Shown in pieces: positions 12,255-25,594 of a DNA stretch of 64,000 nt. This stretch comes from Manduca sexta (lineage: Eukaryota; Arthropoda; Insecta; Lepidoptera; Sphingidae): positions 4,836,001-4,900,000 of the forward strand of contig NC_051132.1 in NCBI RefSeq assembly GCF_014839805.1, read 5' to 3'. The stretch's first letter is position 1; each line of letters begins with the position of its first letter. The notes beneath the pieces were generated by a model that worked only from the letters and a program-made list of their open reading frames with translations, was not told where the DNA came from and did no database searches. The position numbers were made by a program, and so were the translations under genes.

Positions 12255-15200
12255 ATGTTATGTTTTTATAATAAGAAATATGAATGAGGAACCTAAGTTG
12301 CATCGTATACATTTTCTAACTCTCCAATTTATTTCAGCTCTCATTTACGAGTCTAATGCAACTTGGTTTTTCTCGTGTCGCAACTCTTTATAGATGCCGG
12401 TTCCAAAGAAAAAAGTGTGCTGTGTCCGCTCCTTGCTTAACAAAACTTGCAATAGCGGGAGTATGGAATAAATGCCATACAATCACATATACCTTTGTAA
12501 AAACTAGTAATTTTTGTGTAATTCCTATTATAAAAGTTGAAATATAAAATATAATAAGTCTCTGATATTTATTGCTAAAAGTAAGAACAAAAATTAAGTA
12601 ATTACAATTACGTAAGTTGCTTAATTCGTAAGCACACGCGATCATGATGTACCTAAGAACTAAGTGATGAACATTAACGAACTCAAAATGTCCTCACGTC
12701 TCACTACACATAGTAACAGCATGACGTTTCCTAACAGCTTACACCCGGAATCCTGCAACAATTCCTAAAAATATTTGCCAAAATGTATTTGTCAACACTA
12801 ATGAATTTAATGGGACAAAAATAATTCCTATCAAATTAAAGTTCTTCGAGGATAAAAACCGGCGGAGCTCAATTAATTCAAATCGATTTCCACTTAAACA
12901 AACCTTCTTCACGAACGATCAGAATTTCAAATTCACCTTCAACGGAACAGGGAGCATGGTGTAAAGCTCCTTTTTCGATTCCAATATGCCATTTAAACGG
13001 AACGCGCCAAAAGAAATAGTCGCAACCGAGTTAGGTTGGCCAGCCTGATGCTATCTTGGCGAGTTGGCGCACCTGACCGACGCTAATTGGACAATAAATC
13101 AATTCTTCCCCGCTTCTTATTGGTGAATCGTGGCATTCCAATATTGAAAATTTGGCCGCGCGATATTGACAACATGATAAAAAACAATAGGGCGGTTATC
13201 TTTTTCTTTTGTGTACATCTCTCGGGACCCGGTTCTTATTAAAACTGAATCGTTTCGTGTTTTGTTTTGGTTGAGCTCAATGTCTTATCGCGGTTAGACA
13301 ATTTGTTTTTGGGTGCTCGTTATTGAATTATTAATATTGATATTTTGTATGTTGTCTGCTGATATGACAAGTACAATAAAAGATGTGTTATACCTTCATT
13401 ACAACGGCTCTTGAATCATATTATATTATCATAGTTATACTTAAATTACTACACACATCTGTGTTTCTATTTCTACGTATTACAATTTCACATAATTGAA
13501 AAAAGAAGAAGATAATCTAGCTTGCTCTGAAGTTACTCTTATGGACTCACATTCTTATAGTTAATTTACGTTATTTAGTTACATTGTCATTAGCTTCCGC
13601 TCAACGTATTTTCGTATTTCACACAGCTAAGAAAGAGTGCTTTTTTCAATAAAGCTACTATTTAAAGTTTAGGTAAATTAAGAGGTATAAAAAGGAATTA
13701 ACAACGTTTAAGCTGTGAAAGGGGCCTTCATTACTACTGTTACCATACGTCTCGACTTCATAGGATAAGTTCTTTGCTATTCTCGAACTGCATAAACGCA
13801 AAACATTACAAAGTTCAAACTTTATATTTTGATTGTAGCCTCTACATTTTACAATCTATATTTGAAATATTTATCCGTGATCTATTTTTACAAAAGGACC
13901 TGTTGTTTTCGTCAATCCATATTTAGCTCTATAATATTTTAGAATCTAGATCGCTTAAATTGAAAATATATTAATATAATTTCTTGGTAATTCTAAGAGC
14001 TTATAAGATAACTGACGATTGGATGAAACTTTATAGACCAATGAATGTAACACTAACGGCTGATAATCAGTTTCCGCTTGAGAGACGCTAACAGTTTTTT
14101 CACTACAATTCTAATAAACTGTCGAACCAGGAAAACCGATCCTAGTAACTCCCAATTGATGGTAAAAGCAGTCACAACGTGTGTTATTAACAAAACGCAA
14201 CGCTGGCTAATCTGGCCAAGCCGACTCGCGCCGCGTGTGTAATTAAATTCTCAGAACAAGCGAGCTATTAAACCGAAACGGTAGCGACGTCCATTACCAA
14301 ACGTACGTGAATAATTATTTCGTTCCCGCCTTTTTGTTTTGCGTGCGAATTTCGAGAGCACTAATGCGGCGTCGCCTACTGGTAGCACGGACACTCGCGA
14401 ACAATGTTCTCGTAAAATATTATTCAATTATATTGTTTACGTACTGATTGACGATTATTGTTGGTTAAATAGTATTTTTATATGCACCGGCAGTAAGTTT
14501 AACGTATAAAATTTGACCAACTAAATATTTATTGTGGGAATGAGAGTTACAAAACCAAAATCTACCATCGACAAGTTTTATTTTAAAAGCCTGCTTCGTA
14601 AGACATTTTCGTAACGCTGCGACTTGTTCGTGTAAAAGTTAGTTTAAATGGCATATAATATTCTTGCAAAAAAATATTCATATATATAAACTTTTTTAGG
14701 GAAAGGGAATATTGGACCTACAGGAACACATCTCGTATAACTTAGAAGACCAAGATAAATCCAGGGAAACGAGAATGGATAAGAGTCCTAATAATATAGC
14801 GTGGGTATGAACTACGCTTACAGTTAAATATTGCGATTTTTCGTAATCTATAATCTACGGTTATGGACACTGTTTAACAATTTTCATGGTAAATGAAGGG
14901 GGTAAGCACAGCTCAGTAATGGGTAAGAACACGTCAAAGATAACAATGACTAGGTAACCAACCTGTTCTATCAACAATAAATTGTCAATTATCTCAGTTA
15001 TTAACAATTTATTTATTCCTAGTAGGTACTGCAATTAAAATAAAAATGGCAGACAAATGTGACAACCACTGACATCAACAAAAAATGTTGCCAGCGAAAA
15101 AACGTTTTCTACTTCAGACCACCAAGGCACACGAACGCATATCATTAAGCTCACATAAACAATCTAGTGAAATGACAGGTAGTAAGAGTTGTCACATTCA

Positions 15201-17805
15201 TGGTATAATATTATTCACGTTTATCAGCGGGCCGCATCGTTGCTCGTACTGTTAACATGTATTTTGACAGATGACATAAGTTTGGCGCCGTATCGCCCGT
15301 TTGTCATCTCGTCTGCGATGAAACACAATTTGGATGCAATAATAAGCTCCCGTCTTACGTAAGAGCTCAGTCCTATTCAATACTACTCCGCCTCGCATCG
15401 AAATACATTTTATTAGATCTGATATGTTAACTACCTGCGCGATAAAGTTATATTTGACTCGCGTTACAGCCTTTCGTCTGAGTGACTTAAACGACTCCCC
15501 ACAATACCACTGATTTGTTATACTTCGTTTCTTGTTAGAATTCCTTTCACCATATCCTTTTAATACGTTCGTAGTTTACACAAAAGATAACTCTGATTTT
15601 ACTTTCTCTTTTTACCTTTTGCTGTTTATCAATGTTGAGTATACATCCCCCACTTATTATTTGTTATGTAAACAAATAAAATAATATGAAACTTATATTA
15701 AACATACTCATTATATTTGTTTTGAACAAAAAAAATATGTTTAAATTGACTTCTTCCATTCCCGTCTATAATAATTCCGGAAAGAGTCAATAAATATACT
15801 ATTATACCGTGCTGCTAAAATCGCTACTAGAGGGACTCTACCTTTATTATGATAAAGACAGTCGTGTAAATCAACGTAATGGTTGTTGTTTTGAAGTAGC
15901 TGCCTGCTATTCATAACATCGCATTGTATAATTATCTTCAGACGTCTTGCACTGGGTCACCTGTATACAATGTAACAAAAAGAGGACGTACATTTTGTAT
16001 TATTCGCTTTATCTATTTAAATAAAGCAGTAGGACAGTTTGGACGTAAAATTAGGTGATAAATTAGCATTGTATCTGTAGTTAAATTTTGCGGTAGTATT
16101 TGCTTATTACATAATATTATTATAATAAAATTAGACTTTCAACTTACTTTGGACACCCTCTGCTATCGAATGAAATGTTTTTTTTTTTAAATAATACGGT
16201 ATAGTTGTGAAATGCCGTGTGCGACGCATTAATGCTATCAGCGATCATAGAAACAACAGAAGTGACTGGGCTCGGTGATGCCTTTACTATCCATATGTAA
16301 AGAACAATCGTATTGATTGTTTTTAGTTTGTAGAATTTCTTCTAAAAATAGACAATTAAGGCCAGTTTTTTTTTATTAACAATAACAAATATGCTGTACT
16401 TTGTATTTCGACAACTCTTACAGTTTTTAGTTTAGTTGTTAATTTTTGGGTTCATTAAGGAATCTGGCTATAGATAAGTATATCATCGTAATCAATATAT
16501 TCTCAATCCAAAAGAAAAATTATATCAAAAATTGCTTAAACAATTGTTTATTGATAACAAATTGACGTCTGCATGGCGCCTTATACTGAGCAGAAACAAT
16601 AAATATCATAATACTGCTACCTTAAGGTATTCAAATTGTTATTTTTATTTGTGTGTCGATATAAATCAAACACGAGTCAAATCGATGGGCATACGATCCA
16701 CCCGACATAGAACGCCAGGAATGCGTCCGAGACAAATAATGTATTGGTGACATCGCATGACATCTGTCCGCCAACGCTTTCTAAACAATTAATTAAACAA
16801 CGCAAAGACAGGACTTTATTTTGATTACATACACCGATTGTAAAGTTGATTGGTTCTTAGTAAATTTTTCTTAGTATTTATATTATATTGTTATAGTAGG
16901 TAGAAGAACAAATTTATACGCATTATGACAATGAAGAGGTCGGTTTATGTTGACTAATGACCAATAGATACCTATTAAAAAGTGTGCTGACGATGAATAT
17001 TTTTTAAACTACCCACGACATCGCGCCGCACCGTTTTCAATAGATTTGACATCTTAGGTTTTAATTAAAATAAAAAGGATTAGCGAGGGTTTAGATGACA
17101 TGACCTTCTGTAATAATAATAAACTTCCAGTTCACGCATCTTTGAATACAAAGTCTAAATATGCGAATCAAAACTCCATTTGATGGCCGTTCCAAAAAAA
17201 AATAACAATTTGAGGATTTTTCAATCTAAATTTATACTTAAATAAAAAAAATCCATTTGTAATATAATATGTATTAGCAGTGTAATGAATATTAGATATT
17301 GTCTTAGTTAGTCGATTCGATAATAATATGTTGAGAACAAAAGTAAACATACATTAAACATTTATTTTTGAAGCTGAAAATTTTGTTTGTTTGAACGCGT
17401 TAAGCTAAATTCTAAACTGATCTTGTAATTTTGACACTAATAGAAAACTACATTACTTCTGAGTGGTACAGGCTCCTTTTATCCCGGAAAAACTTTTCCA
17501 TGCCATGTGGCCAGAGCCGTAGGTAGGTAGCTTTAAATTACGTTTTATCATTTGTACTATCTAACATTCTCTCATGATAAAAGTTTTACGGAAGTGGCTG
17601 AATGATTTTAATTTCTTTGCACAATTAATAAAAAAATCATTTCAACACTCATCTGTCAAATCGAAATGTCAATTGTCAATTTATTTTTAGGTTATAGTTG
17701 TTTGTTTGTGCTAAATGTATTTATTTTATTATCATTAAAATTAAAATCCTTTATGAAAACAGAATTATAGTTTTCTACACAGGATAACAGTTTATTTTTA
17801 ACAAA
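12255..17805. other. Upstream intergenic region of Tfb4 copy 1, no gene seen
   Basis: No supported exon or transposon. GC-richer patches stand out from the AT-rich background at about 13000-13160, 14200-14410 and 16660-16760 and are nearly unchanged in the other copy (37190-37340, 38380-38590, 40860-40960), but so is most of the segment, so this is weak evidence for regulatory function. Confidence 0.5.
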
Positions 17806-20800
17806 ATGATTGACGAAGAAGGTACACTTCTTACAAATTGTAATGTACGTAGTAATTCTTCGGTACTAAGATTTATATATAATTTTAGCGCCATCGGATA
17901 GCAGTCTCGTGGTGATTATTGTAGACACAAACCCTAACCAGCGCTACATAACGGAAGACCCTAAAGTACTCACCAACGTCCTCGATGCAGTAATCGCTTT
18001 CGGAAACTCACACTTGATGCAAAAAGCGCGGAACCAACTCGCAGTTATTGGCTGTCATTTCCACAAAAGGTAAAGAAATATCGTTTTTGTTGCAGAATTT
18101 TAGATAATAATGGAATAGAGATGTTTAAACTAAATGGATATTACCTACATCACACACACTTACTTTACTTGCCGGTTTTGCTTTTTATTTTCATTACCAA
18201 TCTTTATGTTTCAGTGAATATTTATACCCAAGCCCAGGCAAGCCATTAGATGTAAGACAAATAGATGGACAATATGAACTCTTTACCTTGGTTGAAAAAC
18301 AATTAAGATGAGGTAAGTATGTGGAATTTTTTAAATATGATTGTTATAAAAAATTTACAGGGTCATTTTCAAATATTTATCTCTTTAAAAATAACACTAT
18401 AAAATAAGTTACTCAAACCATAAATGTAAAATAAAAAAGTGCAAGTTTTAAACAAAATATCAATAAAAATTTATCTTAATTTTACACGCTCTAGTGCCAT
18501 TACTACTACTCTAATAAAATTCTTTGCAATGGCAATATCACAGTTTTAGTTAGAAATATAATAAAAATGACATTACATTCACTCAAAAGTTTTGTACTTT
18601 AGTGGAAATATTTTGGAAATGTAATATTATATTATATTATTCATGGATGATTTTTGGCACAATGTTAGCAGAGGTAAAGATGAGTATAAGGTTTCAAGTA
18701 TTAACTCAATGTCATAATGACCCTTAATTGTTATTGTTGTACATACATAAATGTATAAATTCTACATATGTTCCAGATTAGTAAACTTAGTAAAAAGCCA
18801 GCCACAAGACGAAAAACCTGGGGAATCTTTGTTAGCGGGTGCCATGGCAATGGCTTTATGCTTTATTGCAAGAGTAAGACATTTATATTGTTATTTGAAC
18901 AACCCCATCATACTTATTCAACTGAAAATCTGCATTATATTTTTCGAAATTATTATAAGAAATTAAAGATTAACAAGCCTTTCCAGGTGTACATGAAACC
19001 AAACAATTCACACATTTAGTAGAGAAATTTTTTAATCAATATTACTAAATTATTCTGATATATTTCCAATGTTATACAGGAATTATATTTTTGAAATTAA
19101 AAAAGAAGTCACTAATCAAGTGTGAATTATCGGCTATAATGTTTATCTTAAAAAGGCTTGATTCAACAAAACTATGAAATATTGCTATTCCATAAATAAG
19201 CATTTTATTTATTGCCTCCGAAGGCCAATGAGCTAATAGCCCATCTGTTGGTTAATGGTTACTGTTACCCATGGACGTCACCAAAGCCAGGGACATCAAA
19301 ATATACATAATGAAATGTCTAGCAAGCGGTGGTAACCTAGTTGATTGTGGAACGGTCTACCGAGACGAATGTCCGCAGGTTCAAATCCCAAGGGCACACC
19401 TTTGACTTTTCTAAAAGCGTATGTGTGTATTCTTTGTGAATTATCGCTAGCTTTAATGATGAAGGACAACATTGTGAGGAAATCTGCATACCTGAGAAAT
19501 TCTCTATAGGAATTTTCGAGGGTGTGTGAAGTCTACTAATCCGCACTGGGACAGCGTGGTGGACTAAGGCCTAATCCCTCTCAGTAGTAGAGGAGGCCCG
19601 TGCCCAACAGTGGGACAGTATATAATACACGGCTTATATTATTATTATTATATAATGGAATGTTTGCAGATGCGTCGGCAAGTTCCACCAGGGATGACAA
19701 TGACCAGCAGAATACTAGTGATAACTGGAAGCTCGGACACCGCGGCTCAGTACATCAACTATATGAATGTGTTCTTTACAGCACAAGTAAGTTACATGAC
19801 TTATCAACAAATACAGAATCATAGACCTAGATTCATTGACTAATGTTCCATATTTCTGATTGATCATTTTATGCAAATTTTTAGTGGTGGTCTTGACTCA
19901 TGTGAAAATTCAGAATTTTATATTTATTAATAATAAATGCCTTTTCCAGCATAATAATATTGTCTATGTCAATCTTCACATTTTAAATCATAACACATGT
20001 TATTTTCTCCTATAATAATGCTTTTTTCTTTTCATTTTAGAAACAACAGGTCCTTGTAGATGTGTGCTCAGTGGATAAACACTTGAGTCTTCTCCAACAA
20101 GGTTGCGATATCACGGGCGGTCTGTACTTGAAAGTCCCCAGCCTTGAGGGTCTCTTACAGTACTTACTGGTAAGTTAGTCAATATATTCTTAATTTCCAT
20201 ATATTGGACTATAAACTAAACAATACTTTGTAATTCAAGGTGTCAGATGGTGTTTCAAATGTTTATGAGCGGTCATAAGCTTACCATCAGGCGAACGGCA
20301 AGATCGTCTCGTCATTTAAAGCAAAAAAAAAATATGTTAACGGCGCTAAGAAGTAAAGAAATATACTTAGTCTGGCCATAAATACTGTTACACTTAATTA
20401 TAAAAAAATATTACATTTGAATTTCGAATCTGTCATTTTTATACGATTGTTCATTGTGTTTTCTCATTTTGGCGCCAATACATTGTAAAATATTTTGCGA
20501 TATTAAAATGGTGTGGGGTGATAAAGAGAACCGAATCGCTGTGATAGCATTACACAAAGTAGGTATGGAGCCAAATGCAATTTTTAAAACTCTCCATACA
20601 CTTGGTATTAGTAAAATGTTTGTGTACCGGGCTATTAATAGGTACAATGAGACCTCCTCTGTTTGTGACAGAAAAGATCTGGCCGTCCACGTAGTGTTCG
20701 TACGAAAAAGGTGGTCAAAGCAGCAAGGGAAAGAATTCGAAGAAATCCTGTCCGAAAGCAAAAGATTTTATCTCGGGAAATGAAGATAGCACCTAGAACC

Positions 20801-22818
20801 ATGTCGCGTATTTTAAAAGATGACTTAGGACTTGCAGCCTATAAGAGACGCACTGGCCATTTCTTAACTGATAATTTAAAGAAGAATAGGGTGGTAAAAT
20901 CGAAACAACTACTGAAGCGGTACGCAAAGGGAGGTCACAGAAAAATTTTGTTTACGGATGAGAAAATTTTTACAATTGAGCAACATTTTAACAAACAAAA
21001 TGACCGTATTTATGCTCAAAGCTCTAAGGAAGCTTCCCAATTAGTCGACAGAGTGCAACGTGGACATTATCCGACTTCAGTGATGGTTTGGTGGGGTGTT
21101 AGCTATGAAGGAGTGACTGAGCCATATTTTTGTGAAAAAGGTATCAAAACATCGGCACAAGTGTATCAAGATACCATTCTTGAGAAGGTAGTTAAGCCCC
21201 TTAACATCACCATGTTCAATAACCAAGTATGGTCCTTCCAGCAAGACTCGGCGCCGGGTCATAAAGCTCGGTCCACGCAGTCTTGGTTGGAATCGAACGT
21301 TTCGGACTTCATCAGAGCTGAAGACTGGCCGTCGTCTAGTCCCGATCTTAATCCGCTGGATTATGATTTGTGGTCAGTTTTAGAGAGTACAGCTTGCTCT
21401 AAACGCCATGATAATTTGAGTCCCTAAAACAATCTATACGATTGGCAGTGAAGAATTTTCCCATGGAAAGAGTGCGTGCTTCTATTGATAACTGGCCTCA
21501 TCGTTTAAAGGACTGTATTGCAGCCAATGGAGACCACTTCGAATAAGCTTTTTATATTTTTAATTGTTTTATATTTATGTATTAAACTGACACACTGTAA
21601 AAGTAATAAATGTTATTTGCAGTTAACAATTTTCTTTTTTCTTTATTACAATATTTATGGCAAGACTAGGTAGATGTCACGATTTATCAATACGATTTGA
21701 ATCGTCTCGTTTAATCGTAACGATTAGTCTGATTGCGTGTAGCCTGAACACTATAACCTGTTAACAGTGGGTGTTCTTGCCGGAGTCGAGTGAGCGTGGC
21801 AAGTTGGTGCTGCCGGGACGCGGCCGCGTGGACTACCGCGCCGCATGCTTCTGTCATAGAGAGCTGCTTACCATCGGATACGTCTGCTCAGTCTGCCTTA
21901 GTGGTAACTATAAAATCTTACCGTCATGACCACAAACCTTAGTTTTAACTATCAAGCCTCACCTCCACAAACTATACTTATAATGGCCAATTCCTACAAA
22001 CAGTCATAACCGCAAACCTCGGATTTATATCGAAAATGGACCAATCAGAAAATAGTTTATTTTGACATTTTATTTTGATTGGTTTACACTTACCATTTAA
22101 CGCGTGGTTAGTTGTTGGATAGTTTATTGGAAATGGCCGTCATTTGAAGTCCTTGTATATGACTATATTGTTTGATACCTGATTTATCTAGTTCTAGCGC
22201 CAATCATTGTAATTTGGGAGATATTGTAACCAATGTAGATATTGACGTTCAGAGAAAAAACACCCACAATATATTGTCATGCAGTATTTTATAATTCATA
22301 GTCAAGTGTAGTGTTGAGAATGTCTACATAAAATAAAATTATGGAATTTCCGAGTTTGTACAAAAAATATTTCATGCCTTAAAGACATGAAGACTATGTA
22401 ACACAATATAAAACAATAACTTTAGAAATTGTTGTCTTTGCTGTTTGAATATTTGTTGTTGTATCATGTCAGTGGTAATAAATATTATCAATTGTTATTG
22501 ACATCCTAAACATTTTTATATCTGTTTCTTTTTCAGTTTTCTGCAAATTCAGCCCGATTTGTACAACTTGCCAGTAAGTAGACCTTGATAATTATTTACG
22601 TACAAAATGTATATTATTTAAAAAATATATAAATTGTTGACAGTAACATAGAATTGATCAAATTATTTTAAAACGTCAGTATGGTGAAATAGACTTAATT
22701 TTTTTAAAGTTTTCAATGCAATTAATTTAAATATTTGTTTTTGTTTTGTTACAGTACCGTGTTCAAAATTGGCGGACCCCTTCCTACCAAGCCGAAGAAA
22801 AAGAAAATGAAAATTTAA
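17806..22818 (+). CDS. Tfb4: TFIIH subunit Tfb4 / GTF2H3 (p34), copy 1, nine exons
   Basis: Subunit of the general transcription and repair factor TFIIH (nuclear; RNA polymerase II initiation and nucleotide excision repair), which pairs with p44 in the core complex. Exons: 17806-17821, 17889-18069, 18215-18312, 18777-18873, 19670-19786, 20041-20169, 21768-21903, 22537-22573, 22755-22818; each internal junction has GT/AG. The predicted length is about 291 residues against roughly 308 in human. An N-terminal von Willebrand A-like domain opens with [15 protein letters not shown]; family signatures follow ([46 protein letters not shown]). The C-terminal C4 zinc-finger cysteines continue in [11 protein letters not shown] across exons 7-8, and the protein ends in a lysine-rich tail. 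Exon 3 lacks one A in an A run near 18299 relative to the other copy, giving a premature TGA at 18309-18311. Exon 4 is correct here. The assembled copy is therefore broken by one base, most likely a consensus error. Confidence 0.95.
19211..19652 (+). mobile_element. tRNA-derived SINE in Tfb4 intron 4
   Basis: Contains a pol III B-box-like GGTTCAAATCCC near 19379, then the conserved body typical of lepidopteran SINEs (ATCCGCACTGGGACAG, CTAAGGCCTAATCCCTCTC, GAGGCCCGTGCCCAACAG) and an ATT-rich tail. The tail ends only about 17 bases before the exon 5 acceptor. It is also present in the other copy, there split by a hAT-like insertion. Confidence 0.85.
20240..20332 (+). repeat. Short SINE-tail-like repeat in Tfb4 intron 6
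   Basis: GAGCGGTCATAAGCTTACC, then a CATCAGGCG-type motif and an A-rich tail, a common lepidopteran interspersed fragment. It is also present at 48770-48868 in the other copy. Confidence 0.5.
20366..21670 (+). mobile_element. maT-family (DD37D) element in Tfb4 intron 6, copy 2
   Basis: A 1305-bp element with the same inverted termini as the one at 3342-4643 and a TA at 20364-20365 and 21671-21672. The allelic position in the other copy (around 48893-48905) reads GAAATATAGATGTC with a single TA, a clean empty site that fixes both borders. It lies in the same orientation as Tfb4, between exons 6 and 7. Confidence 0.97.
20508..21546 (+). pseudogene. maT transposase, two frameshifts
   Basis: ATG at 20508 ([12 protein letters not shown]), helix-turn-helix region to about 20675, then a one-base shift into [12 protein letters not shown] and a 230-codon open stretch to 21427. 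Catalytic Asp codons lie at 20957 (FTDEK), 21245 (QQDSAP) and 21359 (NPLDYDLW). The last two are 38 codons apart, which is the DD37D spacing that defines the maT group. A second shift near 21418 moves the C-terminus ([17 protein letters not shown]...ANGDHFE) to another frame, ending at 21546. Both shifts are shared with the copy at 3484-4520, so they predate the split of the two copies. Confidence 0.92.
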
Positions 22819-23470
22819 TTTTATGGACCTTAGTTAATAATTTTGAATTGTAAATATAGATGCTAAGATTTTTCTAGTGTTTTATTTGTGAGACATAAAT
22901 TATATACTACTAACTTAGTCCAGTGCAATATGAGTTGTGAACTCGGAGGTCCAAAATACGTATTCGAGGGGGGGAAACATGTATAAGGCTTTCTAACACG
23001 ATTTGTGACCTAAGCAAATGCTTTGCGTCATGATTAGTTAACTATGTAGCATACATCTCGCATTATTTTAAAGCCAACGTTGATCATAAGATCAGTGATA
23101 ATCTGGTCGTCTCTGATTCAGGGCGGTTATGATAATTGCATTTCCAATCGCAAAATCGTAAAAGGCGGCAAAGTATTTCATATAATAAGGCTGTTATTGC
23201 ATTAGCCTATTGCGAACGGATTCTTAGCGAAACAGAGGCGTAGCTAATAGGCTGCGGGTGCGCAATTTCTTCGCCCAACCCTTCTCAATTGAAATTTTTT
23301 AGGGACAATTTTTTTATTTTCCTGTAAATAACTCATAGCAGTCCTGTTGATTCTTACAAATTCGTCGCATACCTGCTTTCGCGTTCGTTTTCTGCGTCTT
23401 CACATTAATAAACCTACAGTCATGTTTCCTCGTCGGAATCCATTATATTACTAACAGCCCAAAACACGTT

Positions 23471-23536
23471 GCGAGCCCGCAGCGTGTTCACTGCGCACCC
23501 GTAGCGTGTTCGTTGCACGTCCGCTGCGAATTCGCT
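23471..23536. repeat. GC-rich 22-bp minisatellite, three imperfect units
   Basis: Units of 22 bases at 23471, 23493 and 23515, each of the form GCG(A/C)(G/C)CCCG(C/T)AGCGTGTTC or a close variant. It is also in the other copy at 51065-51130. The local GC content contrasts sharply with the AT-rich flanks. Confidence 0.6.
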
Positions 23537-24118
23537 CGAAACCCACCAGACCGATCACGGTCTATCAATAATACAGCAACTAAAAAGCCGAGCTTGAGAA
23601 AATTCATGGCTGATTCAATTCTATTTGTGACTGTTTATTTTATTAGGGCTTCAAACAGGTAAAAACGCACAAAAATATCTTATTGCGGAGTATTGGATAA
23701 TTTTATTAAGTAATTAACCTTCTGAGACACGGTTTTTCGAACACTAAATTATATAAGATTATCAAAAGTTATCTTTTTTATATCGGGTATAATATGTTAG
23801 CGGTGGCTTTCTGATTTTCCGTGAAACCCTTTTTTATCAATTTATAATTTATTTCTTGATTATTTATTTGTGTTGACGGGCGCGTAGGATTATTACACCA
23901 AGCTTGGATGTTATTAAATTTAGTTTTGCACATGGTTTTAAATATTAAATCGCTTTTGGAACATAATCATAGAATACGTTTAATTTGGATAAGTACTTAC
24001 GAACTTATTTAAAATTACCGATATTAGGGAAAGTACCGGCATCATAATTTATTATCATTATAATCTGCGCTACATAAAAAAGTTATTGATCTTTGAACAT
24101 TTTGATATGAATTTTATT

Positions 24119-24149
24119 GTTAAGTGCATATTTATAATATGCACTCAAC
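24119..24149. repeat. Short hairpin (14-bp arms, one mismatch)
   Basis: GTTAAGTGCATATT pairs with AATATGCACTCAAC over a 3-base loop with one mismatch. The allelic copy at 51715-51745 has G at the mismatched position and is perfect. Confidence 0.5.
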
Positions 24150-25594
24150 TGCATTTATGTGTCCTAACTAGAGATACCCCAAAGTTTCCGTGAACTAAAA
24201 ATTTGTATGAAAAAATATTAGTAATAAACAGAGTAAAAATATATCATCAAACAATTTTTCACTGCTTCTTAAATTATCACCACTACCTTGGTTGGAACAA
24301 AAACCAACAATATATTCTACTAAACGAAATCACTACAATTTCTTAAATAACCGTTAAAATGTATAAAAAGTAAAACACGAACAAATAAAAATAATTCTAA
24401 AGACACGAAAAACTTGAAGTCAGTCTTTAATGTAATAAAATAAAAAGTACAACACAGTCATTATAAAGGTAAATTAATTTAGAAATTAAAAATTAACAAA
24501 ATAAATGAAATTAACTTAAAGTAAAATAGTATCTTATTCCATGCACAAAATAAAATTCTAAATTACAATTTTACATAAGCATATACAATCCACACAAAAA
24601 TTCTGCTTCTCATCCCTACGAAATCGGAATCCGTGAGAATTAACTCGGCCTATTACGAATATCGAACCTGCGAGTTTTTCCTAGCCAACCACACACCGAG
24701 CGTTATACTAAATTATGTATAGGTAGGTAGTCTAAAATTAATGTTAAAAAAACAATTTTAATAGTCAAACCGAGTAATCCTGTTATCTTATTTTTAATTT
24801 TTCCAACAGATTGTTATCAATAAAATGATAAATGATAACATCTAAGTATCAAAAATATCCTTGGGCAAAATTGAGCAAATAAATTAAATTAAAAACGAGC
24901 CTTATTAAAGTAAATCTAATCACTGATTCTTATCAACATATTAAGGCGTCTCCCTAAGCAAATGGCCTTAAACAATTATTGCCACATTTAACGACACAGA
25001 GTTACGGGCCGGAATAAACAAAGATTTACGAATAGTCTCCGTAAAAAACACTTTTACGTTTTTTTGTAAGATTTAAACTACGAAAGTTTTCCTTATTAAA
25101 TTGTGTAAGTAAATAATAGTATTCATTACAAATTAAAATTATATAGGAGATAGACGTACATAATCAACAGTTTTAGTAAGATTTTCATCATGAAATTAAC
25201 GAAACAATAACAATAATATAAAAAGACATTTAACAAGTAAAGTAAACATAATAAATATGTTATCATAAATAGCAGAAATATGATGTTTAATTTTTTTTCT
25301 AATTATGAATTGTAAATTTCGAATATATTGCTTCCTAAAAATGTTTAGCGCGCCGTTTTGCTAGGATAAGCGCCATCAAATCCTTTATGAAACCGAAAAT
25401 AAATCAAATTACGTCCAAGTTACGAGAATCACGATTTGTTCGTAACTGCACGAAATTTCGCGAAATACTACTATACTAGTGATAAGTACCTACCATTTGT
25501 TGAAATGTAAGTATAGTTGCAAATCCGCATTATAACCTAAACTTTTCGATACCTCAGCTAAGAATACAATTCCTAAGATTATGATCTTGCCAAG

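Larger units (their letters stand above)
22819..25594. other. Region between the convergent Tfb4 and minus-strand genes
   Basis: Would hold the 3' UTRs of both genes. No canonical AATAAA directly follows the Tfb4 stop; an AATATA at 22853-22858 is the nearest variant. Apart from the GC-rich minisatellite (23471-23536) and a short hairpin (24119-24149), I see no gene or clear transposon. Confidence 0.5.
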
